The notes: a model not told the origin generated them from the letters alone. A stretch of DNA of 64,000 bases from Brienomyrus brachyistius (GCF_023856365.1 NW_026042427.1:248001-312000); one strand, 5' to 3'; shown: positions 24,347-38,261, counted from the stretch's first letter. Made by a program: numbers and translations.

Positions 24347-26004
24347 AACTTATTTCAGAATGTATATAACTCTATATTTACACTGCCAATGCTGAAGCTT
24401 TAAAGGGGGTATACGTGCATTGCTTGCGTAACCGTTATGTACCATATTATAATGATTTTATCATACACCAATATAAAAAACTACCACTTTTTAAGGAGAA
24501 TTTTTCAATGACGGAAATTTTAAGGCATCTTTACTTTGGGGTGCTAATGACTACAGAGTAAATAAGGTTAATGGAATGTCATATATCACACATGGTCATT
24601 CAAATTAAAAAGTTGTTTTGGATTACAACAGCCCTGCTAAACCACTGCTCTTCAAAAAAATGTTAATGTAATATTTTGTGACATTTTAGAAAACAAAAGG
24701 AAAGCCAGCTCCTTATTACTATGTATGTATGTATCTCGGCAATCAGCAATTAACTCTCAAAATATTGAAGATGTTTGTAGCTCTTCTGCGAGGAAGAGCA
24801 TGAAGCGGAATGGAAGCGTGCCGGTGTCTCCCTCTCATTAGATGTAAGTAAGTCCAGCGCGGAGAATGTCAGGCGGCATTATCTCCTGTTTCAGGGCTCC
24901 GCCGCGGCTCAGCCCAGATATCACCCCAGCCTGCCTCCTTCAGCTTCTGATGCACACAGTAAGATAACTGAAAGGAAAAGTTATCAAATGTTACAGGCAA
25001 AACTGACTAAAGTTCCTATCATTTCGTTTTAAATTTCTGTCACATATGCTGAAAAACATTTTTCAGGCATGTATGCAATAATAAAAGCACAAAATGAATG
25101 TGTCTGTACAAAATGATTTTTTTTGCTAATTAAATACAATGTTGACATTCGTGTGCTGAATCTGAAGCTCACGGAAACTGGTTGCGGTGTGAGCCAGGGG
25201 GGGATGTACAAAGAAAGCCCAACCCTAAGGGCAGCAGGCAGCTTCCGATAACCAGATCTCAGTTTCAGTGAGCATCTGAAGCTGCCCCCTCATCTCACAG
25301 CTCTCACAACTTGACTAATCAGCCCTTAAAGTGACTCCAAACCAATCCAAACCAACCCAAACCAAGCCGAACCAAATCTGGCTAGCAAGCACTTTGAGGA
25401 TGTTTGAACAAGGAGGGTTTGGTTGTCCTTATTCTTACAGTATTCCTGTATCACTGCGCTTGTGCATGAATACCAGGTGGCCTGACTGGTATTTGCACAT
25501 ATTAACCTGTTATAAATCATAAGCAAAATTTGTGCCCCATGTGCAGAAAATATGGTTTCTAAAGGAAAATGGATTGGAGAGCCTCTGCACGGGTCTGGAA
25601 GGTTGTATCTCTAAGCCGGACATGTGCATTTAGGTCTCCTTGTTACACCATATCTGGTATTCCGTTACAAAGGCTAAAAGAACGTACAAGAAAATATGGA
25701 ATATTATAACGCAGCTGACACAGAGTCAGAAAGCGAGTGAGAGACGACATATCGCAGGAAAAAAATTACAACAATGATAATAAATAAACTGCTACAGTTT
25801 ATAAATGGCTGAGGAACCGAATAAATGAAAAGGAATAGGTTAGCCCACTCTTGCTTGACAGGCCAAATTTATCTCCATATTCTCCTCACGACTAAAGAGA
25901 AGAATGAAACACAGAAGGATATAAAAAGAGGCCATTTACTGTTTTGGGCAGTAAAGCTTTTCTAGCATCAAGGACATGTGAGAAAGACAAAGAGGCTCCA
26001 TGGC

Positions 26005-26006
<2 letters not shown>

Positions 26007-26069
<63 letters not shown>

Positions 26070-26070
26070 G
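26007..26070 (+). repeat. (TG)n microsatellite, left of a MITE
   Basis: About 28 TG units and an imperfect end (TGCGTGTGAGC) directly abutting the inverted-repeat element that begins at 26075. Confidence 0.95.
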
Positions 26071-26074
26071 AGCG

Positions 26075-26342
26075 GGTATACCCATCCTTATGGGGACACA
26101 ATTTCCTCATAACGTGATAAATATCCGTTTTTTTTTTCCCCTGATGGGAACCGATTTCCTAAAACTCTATTTTATAAAAATCAGTGACTGCTATGAAAAA
26201 ACTAAAAATGCAAAAGCCCTTGTATTTCGCTTGGTTATTTATGGTTATGGTTAGGGCAGGGTGGGGCTTAAGGTTGTCATAATTAGCGTTAGCATTTTTC
26301 CCATAGAAGTGAATGAGCGGGCCCCATAAGGATAGGTATACC
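26075..26342. mobile_element. Inverted-repeat MITE between two (TG)n arrays
   Basis: The left end GGTATACCCATCCTTATGGG pairs with the right end CCCATAAGGATAGGTATACC at 26323-26342; the 21-bp arms (26075-26095 and 26322-26342) differ at one base. The interior contains AATTTCCTCATAACGTGATA and GGGCTTAAGGTTGTCATAAT. No coding capacity. (TG)n tracts flank both ends, as in many fish loci I remember. Confidence 0.8.
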
Positions 26343-26347
26343 CTAAA

Positions 26348-26361
26348 TGTGTGCACTTGTG

Positions 26362-26398
<37 letters not shown>

Positions 26399-26454
26399 TT
26401 GTGCATATGCGTGTGTGTGCTTGTGCATGTGTGTGACTGTGTGTGTAATCTTGG

Positions 26455-26492
<38 letters not shown>
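26348..26492 (+). repeat. Interrupted (TG)n array, right of a MITE
   Basis: Two long TG runs are separated by TGTGCATATGCG and GTAATCTTGGTCG interruptions. The minus-strand frames here read as Thr-His repeats and are by-products of the repeat. Confidence 0.95.
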
Positions 26493-26494
<2 letters not shown>

Positions 26495-28424
26495 AGGCAG
26501 GGCACATGAAATATAAGCATAAACTGCAAGGTCCATCTATTAATGCCAGTAATTCTAATTATAATGAATAGGACAACTAAAAGTTCAGCAGGATGACTTT
26601 CTCTCCATTTCAGGCTCAACAAACTAAATTCCACTAAACAGGCTTTTTTAGAAATCATGCAAAAAAAAAAGCAATTACTGATTTCCATTTAAACTGAAAT
26701 ACAAAAATGATATAAACTGTAGTTAATTTTCATGATATTTTCATGTTGCTTTCACATACACATTGTTTATGGGAAGCAGGGATATTCCCTGTTCTGTGGG
26801 AAATGGGTGTTTAACAAAGAGCACAGTGAAGAAGGGAAGGTGAGGAACGGACTGCGACAATCCTATTAACTGTGGACGTATCTCTATTACCTGGCTGCAC
26901 TTGTCAAAATGATGATAATTTGTTGGCTTTCTTTCCGAACTGCAGATTTTGGTTTCTGTCACTGCGTTGTCCTACACACACAACAATAGGACCGTGATCT
27001 GAGGCAGAACACAGCTCAGCCCGCTCCAAAGCTTCTGTCGACTGGGGGCACTTATGCTAAGCATCCTGGCTGATTGTTAAAGCGCACCCCTCTTCTTTAA
27101 TCAATGAAAACCCAGCTGTCTTGATTCTTAGTGCTCAAGAGTACATAAATATCTTCAGACTTTTTTTTCCCCCTGCATTCATTCTATTTAATTTCTTTTT
27201 TCACAATTTTCGCTTAGAAATCTCACCCAGAGTCTCAGCAATCGCTACGCGACCACTTCCGAAGTGTGATAAGGTGTTCCACATCGAGGGAACAGTACAG
27301 CTGAAAACAATTCAAACTTCATCAGCGGTAAATGACTTTTCTACCAAGTCTATCCTCATAATAAATCTCTCACAGCCCATTTTTATGGCAGCCCTTTATT
27401 CAAATGTGAGAAAAATTTTCAGCATTATCATTGCAATAGATAATTCTGAATGCAAAAAGAAAATTCATTAAAGACTTCAGATGTTCCATATTCCCTCATA
27501 TGTTATTCACCTTTTTTAGACTAGGTATTAAAAAGGTCTGCATAAAGGAATGACTATACTTAGTTGACTATACTTAGACACACAGTGTACAAATTTTAGG
27601 AAGGAAATGAATAGTCTCCTAATTCTCGTCATGGAGAACTGGATTAAATATTATGGTATACAAGTATAGACCAGCTGTCAACAAAACAGCCACTGAATCC
27701 AGTGTAAAGGCCTAATGCATTGAGAATGTGCTTAGGATGCATTCAGGACCTTAGGAGTAAGGTGGCCTTCAATGCCCATTTCACACCTTGTTCTGCCGCA
27801 CCGGGCCCAAGGCCAGGAACCAACAGGCCTGATTGGCAGCCTTGCAGGGCACAGCCAGAAGTCCCGTTAAGGATCGTGACGTACTCATAGCAGTGAAGGA
27901 TCTGATGAAGCCCTGTTCCCTTGGCAACCTTGTATTCCAGTACCAAGGTCCTTACTTGATACTGGCTTAGACAACTCACTAGGGTGAGGGCAGAGGCGTT
28001 ATGGACCCAGGGAGGTTGGGTGGCTGATTGCAAATAAAAAATAGTGAAAGCCTATGAGACCATTTAAAGAAAAACATTTTATTCATGTTTGTACATTCGC
28101 TCAAAGCAATGGCATAGTGCGGTCAGTGCCGAATTTTCTAGCCAGCCCAGAAAACTTTATTTTTGCGGTTTTGTAAAGAAACTATCAAGGGCTCTCCTAC
28201 CGGGAGAATCAGATGGAGGTGGTCTGGTAATTGACAGACGCATGCATGCTGCCAGATGTTCCCTGTGTAACCTGATCCCCAGGTCTGTCTCCATCAGTAA
28301 TTAAAGAAACAACAACTCAGAAGTTTGGAAAGGGATGACCTCTGCTCACGACTTCATTGAATTTTGAACACTGAATATGAGGTGCCAGAAACAAACTTAA
28401 AAAAAATACTGAAGAACAAACACC

Positions 28425-28640
28425 AATCCATCTTCTAAGTGCTGGTCAGGGATGCCAAGGTGCCTGGAACATATCATAGGGCACAAGGCTGGGATGCACC
28501 ATGGATGCGATGCCAGTCCATCACAGGGCACGCACACTCATACTGTACCAGCGTGCCTAGAGGAAATCAGTGTGGCACGGGGCGAACATGCAAGCCCAAG
28601 ATGGACATATCAGGCAATAGGTTCACTGATAGTTATGTTC
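28425..28640 (-). mobile_element. Old tRNA-SINE body
   Basis: In minus orientation the tail side appears as CCAATCCATCTTCTAAGTGC, followed by GGGCACAAGGCTGGGATGC, GATGCCAGTCCATCACAGGG and CGAACATGCAAGCCCAAGA. The order matches the intact copy at 52886-53248. It keeps the single-copy version of the segment that forms the 35-bp minisatellite at 5.2 kb. Confidence 0.65.
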
Positions 28641-31600
28641 TTAATCAAAAATCAGAATTCAGAATCAGACTAACTTTGCCTAACCCAACTTCTCTGTTAT
28701 GTCAAAACACTAAAAACTATATATGATGCTCAAAACAATCCTTTAAAAGTCTTGATTGTCTTACTTTATACAAGACAATTTACAAATCTAGGTGGCCAGC
28801 ACCTGTTCAATATATCACTGAACTGTCCATGTTGGATGTTTCCTGTTCCAGACTAATGTTTTTAATTGTTAATGTTTAATTGTTAATGTTAATGTTAATT
28901 GTTAATTAAAACTGGAACATTACACATACAAAATGAATGTAATCTGATTTGTTTTACTTGTGAGTAACCTTGTTAATCTGTAACAATGTTATAGTCAAAA
29001 GCTATACAACACTACATGTTTTTCATTTCTTGCATACATTTCTATGCTTTCTTTATAGATGCTCAAAATATTCAAATACATGACACTAGGTACCATACCA
29101 TGTACTAGGGGTCAGTAAACAGACTGTAAAAGTAATCAAAAATAATCAAAATATAAAGTGTGCATGAGGCCTGACTTGACTGACTACATCGAGATATACA
29201 TCAAACACATTTAGAGGAGAAAAAATTATAGAAGAAAAATTGAAAATGTTGTGAGTAATGAAGTTGATCGTCAGAGGGAGATATTCTGAGCCAATGTGAA
29301 TGGTCATAAGGGAAAGTGGGCTACTTTTCATGGCTGCTTCACAAGGTGATCGGAGATGAGGGAGGGTGGAGACAGGCAACGCAAGCCGATTGCTTCATGA
29401 GAATCTTCCGATTAGATTCAAAGATGTTTTGGAGGTAATGTCAGGAAATCCTGTTCTTCTGGGGAATCTGTGACCAGGGGCAGAGCCAAAGCCTTCTGGA
29501 AGGGGTCAGTTTAAAGCCCCCTGCAGGCATGGGGGTGAGAGAGGTTCACTCCGCATTCCTCTTTCATGTCCCTTCATGAATATGACTTCTGCTTTGATTG
29601 GGGTCTAATTCACAGAACAAACGTGGAAGAGCTATAAGGATGTCTTCTGTGTGAGCTTCGACATGAAAGGTACATAGAATCTCACATAATGTATCTGATA
29701 TACAGAAATTAACCATCAGCGAGTACATACCATCACCCAGTGTAGAAATCCTGCTTTGGCGGTAGTATGCATGCTCTGTGCAAATGGAGCACATTAAGAT
29801 TCCAAACCACAGCCAAAGAAAGGAGGTAGGAAAGGGTGAGATGTGAAGCACTGTTCTCAAAAGGTGGAAGGGTAAGGTGATGCATATCAGATGTCCAGCC
29901 AGAAGACTGCAGTGTGGGTGAGAGATGATCACAGCCTGGTTAAAGCAGGTTCACAGTGTTCCACAGGGAGTGGGAGAGCACATCCTCTGGACTTCAGTCC
30001 GCAGGATTGGTTCACAGGGTTCTAGAGTAAGTTCGTCATCTACACCGATGCTGACAAATGTCAATGTGTGCTTTTTTGCATTTACTGACTTAATGATAGC
30101 AGCACAGTTGAATTATAAACACTGATGGTGCTTTTGTGGCAGAACTGAACGCAGGATAAAATGCGGGTACTTGTGCCTATAACGGGCTAAGATTGCTGAC
30201 AGAGATGTTAGCCAACAGAGAAGACAGGAAAACTCATGCGAATGCCTCACACTGGGAGCCAGCGCTGGATTCCAGACCTGCTCTGCTGCTGGTGTGAGGC
30301 AGAAAGCGCTGAGGCATCATTCATTGACAAGATCGTGCTGGACAAGGACAGGTTAAACAGCACTCAAAAGGAAACGCAGAAATAAAGAAGCTGCTTCAGC
30401 AGACGGGAAAACAAATGAAAAGCAGCAACTCAGGTGGGGAATTCGGGGACCAAAATAACACACAAGCAGAGGTCCTGGCATCTACAGTATAATGTAATAA
30501 GATTTCTCAGGGGCCAAAGCAAAAAGCAACATGTCAGGTTACACAGTTTGTGGGAATATGGGACAAATAGAGCTAATCATCATTAAAATCCTGTCACCTG
30601 ACTCTTTCTCCATGACAGATAAACCAGTGTCATGGAGTAGAGTTCTGGACACGCTATAGCCACCAACCAAATAGCATTTAAAATAAAGATTTACCAGCTA
30701 CCATCTGTTAATTTAGCATACAAACAGAACGGAGGCCTGTTTAAGTTAAATTGGATGAACAGTTGATCTAAAATGTAGTATAATTTCAAGAAGATATGCC
30801 ACAATTATTGAAACTATTTCTTAGAAATAATATAATTATACACATATGTGAAGTGGGATAAATTGCACCAAATTCTGCCCTGATTTTGTCTAAATGGGAA
30901 CCAGTACTATGCTTTTAATCAGGGAAAACCTGCTTACCCAAATGGACAGGTTTCCTTTTAGGCTTCCAGTTTGCTTATCATTTCCATTTTTCATCTTTAT
31001 AAAAGTCGAAATGGGGTCCTGGCTGTACTGGCTTTTGAATTCTGACAAAAAAGGACACTTCTTTGCCAAGCGACTTTATCAGAAGACATTAACATTTTAG
31101 CCGGAGCTGAAGTGCGCTGCCTCATTCTTCACAGTAGGTGTGCAATAAAGAGACAATCTACGAAAAATAGAAGGACGGACAGTCATTACGGGGAGCACAT
31201 TCTAATCCACTGTAGATGTACTCCAAGTCCCTTAGCACCGCAATGTTGTTGTCTCCCTGGAAGAATAACTGTGACAAGGATGGTCACCAAGCGGGACCAT
31301 CAGATACAGATTCCCCCTGACGTCGCACTGGCAGAGAAAAGCAGGCAGCGTTTTTTTGCCTGCATATTCCAATATCGCTATCCAAAGAACTACTGTGAAG
31401 AAGCAATTTCCCCACTGAAATCTGAATAGATAGCAGATAGCAGTTTTCAAACGGAAGGAAAATAAAACATGCAAAATAGGATTCAAATCTGGTTCCAGGC
31501 TCAAACCCCATAAAACATCGTCTTAAAATTTATATGTGACTGAATCATAAAAATACATTATCTATTATTTTAAAAATAGCATTCATGCATTCACAAAATT

Positions 31601-32756
31601 TTAAAAATTTCGATTTAAAGCCAGTGTTTATGCCTTTTAGAAAAACAGATCAGGGATGCGACAATCAGTCAGTCTAGTATTGATATCAGGCCGAAAATGG
31701 CTCCATAAAAGCTGGTGTTAAGGCTCAACCATGTCACAAAACACATGTGCAGACCATTGTTCATATGTCATCGACCAATCAGCCACGGCACAGAAAATCT
31801 CATGGAGTGACAGTTCCATAGAGATTTCAAGATGATGGTAAAATAACCATAATAAGCACATATGATACACATATTTCTCATGCTAGAACAAAAGCAAAGA
31901 GACTTAATTCTACAAACTGAATGAACGGCGTCACCTGACTGAGGGTGATATAAAAGCAGCAGGCCTGAAAAAAACTCAAAATTGAAAACATCAACTAGAA
32001 CAGTTAATTACAAGTGACAATTACTTCTAGTGCTTGGATCTTCCATGACCCACAGAGCCGCCCAACAGAATCCCCAGCAGAGATTTTTCCTTGTATGTTC
32101 TCGACCAGAACTGAAGTAGCTCACTGACAAAGGTTGAAGCACCCAAAAAACTCACTGAGCATGTTAATTAAATGATTTTCTTTATGTGTCATACTGTAGC
32201 TCTATTTGAACTACATTGGTAACGATGGGGAAACACAATTTTAGACCATATAAAAGGCGGCAAGAAAACATTATGAACCAAGGAAGCCTTACAGATAAAC
32301 ACACCGGAACATGCCGATATAGTGCTGGTTGATGGGGCTCTGGGGTTTGGAGGGCAATAGCATACTACACAGGAAGCGCTAGGGAATACTTATAGCATGT
32401 AATTGTTGTTTATGATGCAATTTGATCAAAGTCTTCTGGACATTTTGGGAAAGGAAGCTGTATAGAAAGGATCACTACAGATACGTGGTACAGTATGTGC
32501 GGAAAATCGACTGAGGGAAGCGACATGCTAAGGTGGAAAGGTACCATTTGCAGCTTTGCATTTTAGGCATAAGTGAACCTTAATGGTGGCCTGGATAAAG
32601 AGTCTTTCAGTCAGCCACAGACCACTTACTATTCTGGCAACAGAAAACAAAGAAGATGGGCTGCCGCTTTTATAGACAGGAAGGTCACTGGCAATCACTA
32701 TTAATCCATTCACCTTCCCATGCAGTACAGGGCAGATAGTAACAGTACACTATGAA

Positions 32757-32866
32757 GAACAAGCAAACTCCAAGCAAACAAGCAAACTCCACACAGAGAG
32801 TAGAAGTAGGACGCAAACCCCTAACCCTCGAGGTGTGATGTAACAGTGCTAGCCACTTTGCCACAA
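32757..32866 (-). mobile_element. tRNA-SINE head fragment
   Basis: On the minus strand the 5' part of the SINE is recognised from complements of GAGGTGTGATGTAACAGTGC, CTAGCCAC and AAACTCCACACAGAGAG. A small internal duplication of CAAGCAAACTCC is present. The tail is missing. Confidence 0.6.
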
Positions 32867-35284
32867 ACTGCCATTAAGGCGCCATGAAACACAATCGACT
32901 AAGTGAGGGGTCCCCAACTGACATACAGCCTGTCCGTGCCAAAGCACAAGCACTCAGGATGACCATAACTCACCACGGCAGGAAGGCGAACCATCACCAT
33001 TCAGTACTGCCCATTCTTTCCAGGAAACTCTCCAGCTCGCTTGGGGAAGAGACACCCTTTGCAAGTGGAGTTATTGTCTCCTGGGCCTTCTGAGCCCAAA
33101 TTGTAATACTCATGCTATTGTCCCATATTAGCAGGGTTCACAGGAAGAGGACACAAAATTCCCAAACATTTTTATATCATCCTTGACCTTATCTCTGATA
33201 AGCCATCCACAGTACCACAACAGTGATCATTAGTTTTTTAAGGTTTGTAGATTGGTTTCCTTATGCAAATTAGGCTCTGCTATAGTAGTTTTCCAACTCC
33301 TCATCCATCAGGATCCGCAATCAGCCTTTCCTCAAGGTGGTATCCCCAGTACAACAGCTAGACTAAATGGGTATTTGCCCATTGTCTGCATATATACATT
33401 TTTGTCAAGCAGTCAGACAAGCAGCCAGAGAGGGTCAATTATTTATCAAATATGCCTATAACTTCCTTGTTAGCTCAACAACATGTTTACTCATTTTCCC
33501 CGCATGTCTTGGGGTGCCAACCCCCACCTGTTTCCGCTCAATCTGCCATGTGCCAACATCCCTTCTGTTGATGACTGGTTTGGAAAAAGAAAGACTCTAA
33601 ATGAGGATACACCGGCACATTCAACTAAGTTAACATCTCATGAAGTACCACAAAGGAGGTGTGTGACCCAATGCTACTGGCCTGGCTAGTTGCTGAGGTT
33701 AGCCAAAAAAAAAACCTTAAATTACCTCTTAGAAATTCAAAACTAGCTACCTTGGTCCCTTTCCAGTCAAACAGAGAGTCAGCCCAGTAATATACTGCCT
33801 TACATTACCTGCACAAAATACTAACATGCTGCCTTTACTGCTTGCAGACCACTGTAGCACCAAACACAGAAAGGGAACGCCAGGAAGAACAGGCAATGAA
33901 CTGCAGCAGCTATAAGCAGCCACACATCGGAGCTTACTGTTGTGGGAGCCGTTGCTTGATCTTCTGCACATCGATGTAATAAGTGTATCAAATTTGCCTC
34001 AAAATGAACTTATTATTAATATATCTAAAGCATGTTTAATATTTGGTTCAGCTGGTTTCACTAAACGCTGTAGGCCATTTATCTAATTGTATAAAACTAT
34101 GCATCCCTCTGACAAATACGTATATATTGCTAATTTCATCATCTTAACTTTCAGATGTTTAAGTAAATATGTATGAACTGCATATAATACTAATAAAAAG
34201 AATTGTATTTTGAAAAAATTATAAATTTAATTTACATACTAAAACAATTTTAACTGATGTAAGAAAAAATATAAATGAGTGGTAAAAGGCAACATAGCAA
34301 TTATTATCAAGTTCAGCCACTCTGAAAAACTTCCTAATCACAATGAACGTATTAATTGATAGCTTTTACAAGGGGCCATCTCAAGGAAGAAACAAAATTC
34401 TATTTGACAACATCTTATTGTTTTGATGTTTGCTGTCTATCACACTACAGCACACTGACTCCCAAGGTGGCCAAAAGTGAGAAAAGCCTTTATCTAGGGA
34501 TTATTGGCTTATCTGGCTGATGTTCAACCCGAGGTTGTGTTGTATATCAGTGGCAGAAAAGCCATTATTTCCATCTGTGAGGAAACACTGTATTCCATCA
34601 ATTAGGCCCCTGTTATACCGCATATTTCACAAGGTAACTTGCATTCTTCGCTGAGTAATGTCAGTTGGCAACAGTGTGAACAGCAGCGCGTTACATCACA
34701 TTTTCCCTGGATGCCTCACTGGGCACCATCCATGTACACAAGCACCTAAAGAAACATAGCTCCAGTAAATCCAGTTAAATACTTTTAACAATGAACCGAT
34801 CCACATATTGGAAAAAATATTGCTAATTCTTATCATAAAATTAAAAAAATATGCAAACCCACACCCTCTACTGTATAACAGTTAAAAAAATACATTTGTT
34901 CTATTTTTTCTTCCGAAATTCTAATAACCTTGAGTAGAAATTTTGCATTCACTAAAACAAAAGCACTCCGGCAGATCCTTGACATTTCCCTGGCTGTAGA
35001 TCTGGAAAGGATATTAATAAAAATAATAATAACGGTAATAATGGCAGCAGAAACGGCTGCTGTGTATGTTTTTTTCCTTTTACTAATCTGATCTGCAGGG
35101 TTACGTAGAACTGTCATTAAGTTACATAACATATAAATACCATGGGTTGCCTTTAGAGCCATAAAGTATGGGCTGAACATACAATCAGGTGAGCCCATTA
35201 ACATCAGGAAAGGGTAGCATTCAGGCTGCAGAGAGCCACAGCTGCAGAATAGGCTACAGAATGCCCAGGAAAATAAGAGATTTT

Positions 35285-35652
35285 GGTATTACTTTACATG
35301 ACGGCACATAAATTATGTATAAATTATGTGCTATTACTGTATGTATGTATTAATTAACCATAAACTGTTACAAACTTTTGTAATGTTTGTTCATCATTAA
35401 TGATCTGTGATGCATCGTTTATCCAAAGCAGTTACTATATCTGTTACTATATCTGTCAATTCTGTAAATCTTAGTGAACTACTGAAGGAACAAGTAATGA
35501 ATAACACAAGTGAAACACTGACGATATGTGTGTTCATCATTAATGAATTATGACACAACAATCTTAAGTAGCAACTAAATATATGTTCATGACTTGTACT
35601 TCAGTAGTAACTTATTTACTACTGAAGTATGTGTCTCAAGTAAAGCGTTATT
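35285..35652. mobile_element. Fold-back MITE with AT-rich interior
   Basis: The left end GGTATTACTTTACATGA is imperfectly complementary to the right end TCAAGTAAAGCGTTATT. Internal repeats of GTTCATCATTAATGA appear twice (about 35388 and 35531). Near the right end is a hairpin with 14-bp perfect arms, TACTTCAGTAGTAA at 35597-35610 and its complement at 35616-35629, with a 5-base loop. No coding capacity. Confidence 0.55.
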
Positions 35653-36429
35653 CAAAATTTTTTAATTCACATTAGCTGCGTAAATGGTTGATAAGTATGC
35701 AATACTATCGAGAGAATATAACTGAAATACCACTAGTGTTAAATGATGAATCCATAATAAACATTATCTTTAAATGCTTTTTAAGGTTAAGAAATTAATA
35801 TATTTTAACTAGAACAGTAGGTCACACCACAGAAGAATAAAATAATGTAAATGTATTTTTAATTAACTCTGTATTTTGCCATTTCAAGCAATTCAGCAAT
35901 ATCTGATTTTTATTTAAGAGAAATTTCTAAACATTCTACAGGGATTATATACTTACAGTGAGCCAAGAAAACAAACCTCTAACTCCCAAGTTTTTCCTTT
36001 TCTCCTTAATAATGGGTGAAGTTTTCAAAATAGTTATTTTTGTCGACCTCAAATATACTTGAGGATGCTTCTGCAGCGGGTCTAATTACTTGATGATCAC
36101 TTGGATCTGATAATCATACTCACAGACCTGATGTCATTTTTCCCCTGCCCACTGTGCCAAAGCGCATCACGACACCACAACAAAAACCTGCTTCTCTGTG
36201 CTTTGCCATTACAGTGGAATGCACACAGAGCTGTAGCAAACTGGCAACTGTTCATTTCTGCTTCATGCAATATTCAAGACTCAAAATTCTGGATGCCTCA
36301 TTCAGCATGTGCAGCAAGTACATTGGAATTCTTGTTCAGTCACAACCAGTCTGAAGGACAACCAAAAGTATACAAACAAACAAACAAACAAACAACAGGC
36401 AATAAACTTACTACAGTGCCATGGAAAAA

Positions 36430-37165
36430 GTATTGTGGTGGTCCAAATTTAGCTGGTGATGATGCAGAAGACTTGGAGGAAGTGTGCCGTGAAACCTCCA
36501 GGGGTGAAAAGATCTCATGGCCAGCATGGTTGGAGTCCTGTAATATACTTTGTGCTTTGTTGGACGAGGTATATTTGGTCGAGGAGGAACAGCAGGTCAG
36601 TCCCAATGATATTCTGAGCCAACCTCTCAACCCCCTGTATGGCCTTCCTGTTCCGTTCTGTGGCAGATTCATCATTATTGATGATGACACCAATTACTGT
36701 AGCATCATCAGCAAACTTGATGACGCATTTGCTTCTGAATTTAGCCACACAGTCATGGGTGAAGAGGAAGTTCAGCCATGGGCTCAGGTAGCAGCCCTGG
36801 GGAGTCCCCATGTTGAGAATCAGAGGAGATAAGGCTTTGTTCTCAATATTTACCACTTAGAGGATTCCTGTCCGGATGTCCGGGACATGAATGCAGAAGG
36901 AATTACTTAGGCCCACTGACCAGAGTTTTCACATCAGCTTTTCAGGAGGAATAGAGGTAAAAGGTGAACTAAAGTCGACAAATAACATCCTGGCATAGAT
37001 GTTCCTTCTGTTCAGGTGTTCAAGGGTAGTGTGGACACCTTTGATGTTTTTGGCAGTAGCCTAACTGTTGTTCTCTTGACGCACAGTGCGACAGTGAGCA
37101 GGGACAAAGAGATACTGAAGTTACCCTGAACCACTTCAGTAGGTACAGCCATTAAGAAGGTAATT
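36430..37165 (-). pseudogene. L2-type LINE reverse transcriptase, internally deleted
   Basis: On the minus strand an open frame (36515-36856) reads SPLILNMGTPQGCYLSPWLN then FTHDCVAKFRSKCVIKFADDATVIGVIINNDE. GTPQGCYLSP and FADD are reverse-transcriptase palm motifs of L2-type LINEs. Upstream in other frames a decayed NRRNIYARMLFVDFS strip remains. Soon after FADD the frame jumps to RLAQNIIGTDL...YLVQQ, which in L2 elements lies near the C-terminus, so several hundred bases between are missing. A (TTTG)-type run follows at 36374-36395. Frameshifts make it inactive. Confidence 0.8.
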
Positions 37166-37617
37166 TCTGTCATTCTGACACTAGATTATGTCACTGGTTA
37201 ATGCAGTATGGTTTGTATACATGAACTGAACTTTCTGAAAAAATGAGTAGGTGGCTGGTAGGTGTAAGAGTGCTAATATGTGTAAATAAGTAAATGTTAC
37301 AGAAATTAGCAGTAGAACATTCTGGGCCTGGTGTCTGACACAACAGCACAGTATAACATATCTGGGTGGAATTCGTATGTTCTCTGCATGGTACATTGGA
37401 TTTCTGTCCTGCAGAGCCATTAGGAAAAGCAATGTCTTTGCTTTGCCCATTGTGTCCTGTGCGATTTGGGACATTCTGAAGCCCCCCCCCCCACCCCGAA
37501 CCCATTAGATAATAGGTGGATGAAACAGAAATCACTGCTGTTACTACAAAATTTTGAAAGCAAGAGTGACAGGTGGTGACTTACAACATACAATTTTCAT
37601 TCAAGTATGGTAAATTT

Positions 37618-37807
37618 CCATCCATTCATCCATTTCCCAAACCGCTTATCCTACTGGGTCGCGGGGGGTCCGGAGTACCCAGAGGAAACCCCACGACGAC
37701 ATATGAAGAACATGCAAACTCCACACACATGTGACCCAGGCAGGGACTCGAACCCGGGTCCCAGAGGTGTGAGGCAACAGTGCTAACCACTGCACCACCA
37801 TGCCGCC
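37618..37807 (-). mobile_element. tRNA-SINE, internally deleted young copy
   Basis: The head (complement of GCACCACCATGCCGCCCC) and box B region (complement of ACTCGAACCCGGGTCCC) are well preserved. The tail side (TTCATCCATTTCCCAAACCG, CTTATCCTACTGGGTCGC) joins directly to CGGAGTACCCAGAGGAAACC, so about 170 bp of the body is missing relative to 52886-53248. Confidence 0.85.
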
Positions 37808-38261
37808 CCCTAAGATGGTATTGAATGAAAAATATATAAACAATGAACATGAAATTACATATAGGCACTGCTTTGGTCAATGTTGTTGGCTCTTCCACGA
37901 CATGGCACACGATGAGAGTGTTACTGGGATGCCAAAAGATTAAATATGGAAGAGAGTGCCAGAGCTCTTGCGCAGCATTTCCTGAGCAACGAAGGTTTCA
38001 TTGGTGCTATTTCAAGTACATGCAGTAACAGTATTGCTACTGTCCATAACACACAGCCATCATTTGAGGGAGTATATGATGGTGTACGCACCGCAATAAA
38101 GTTAGTGTCATGTATAGTTAGCGTCTAATAACTCTAAACTATAAAAATATAAAAGACAAGACACATCTAGTGAACTCTGCTTAGAGTAGTGGACAATGCA
38201 CACATTTCAGATCTGGTACTCTTACAGATCTATATATTGTACATTATGCACAGTTCACTTT

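Noticed and set aside
26159..26688. Minus-strand ORFs with long Thr-His runs
   Set aside because: These come from the (TG)n microsatellites and show no coding signal outside them.
36101..36832. 243-codon plus-strand ORF, among the longest open frames in the window
   Set aside because: Its second half is the exact antisense of the L2 reverse transcriptase strip on the minus strand and its first half has no recognisable domain.
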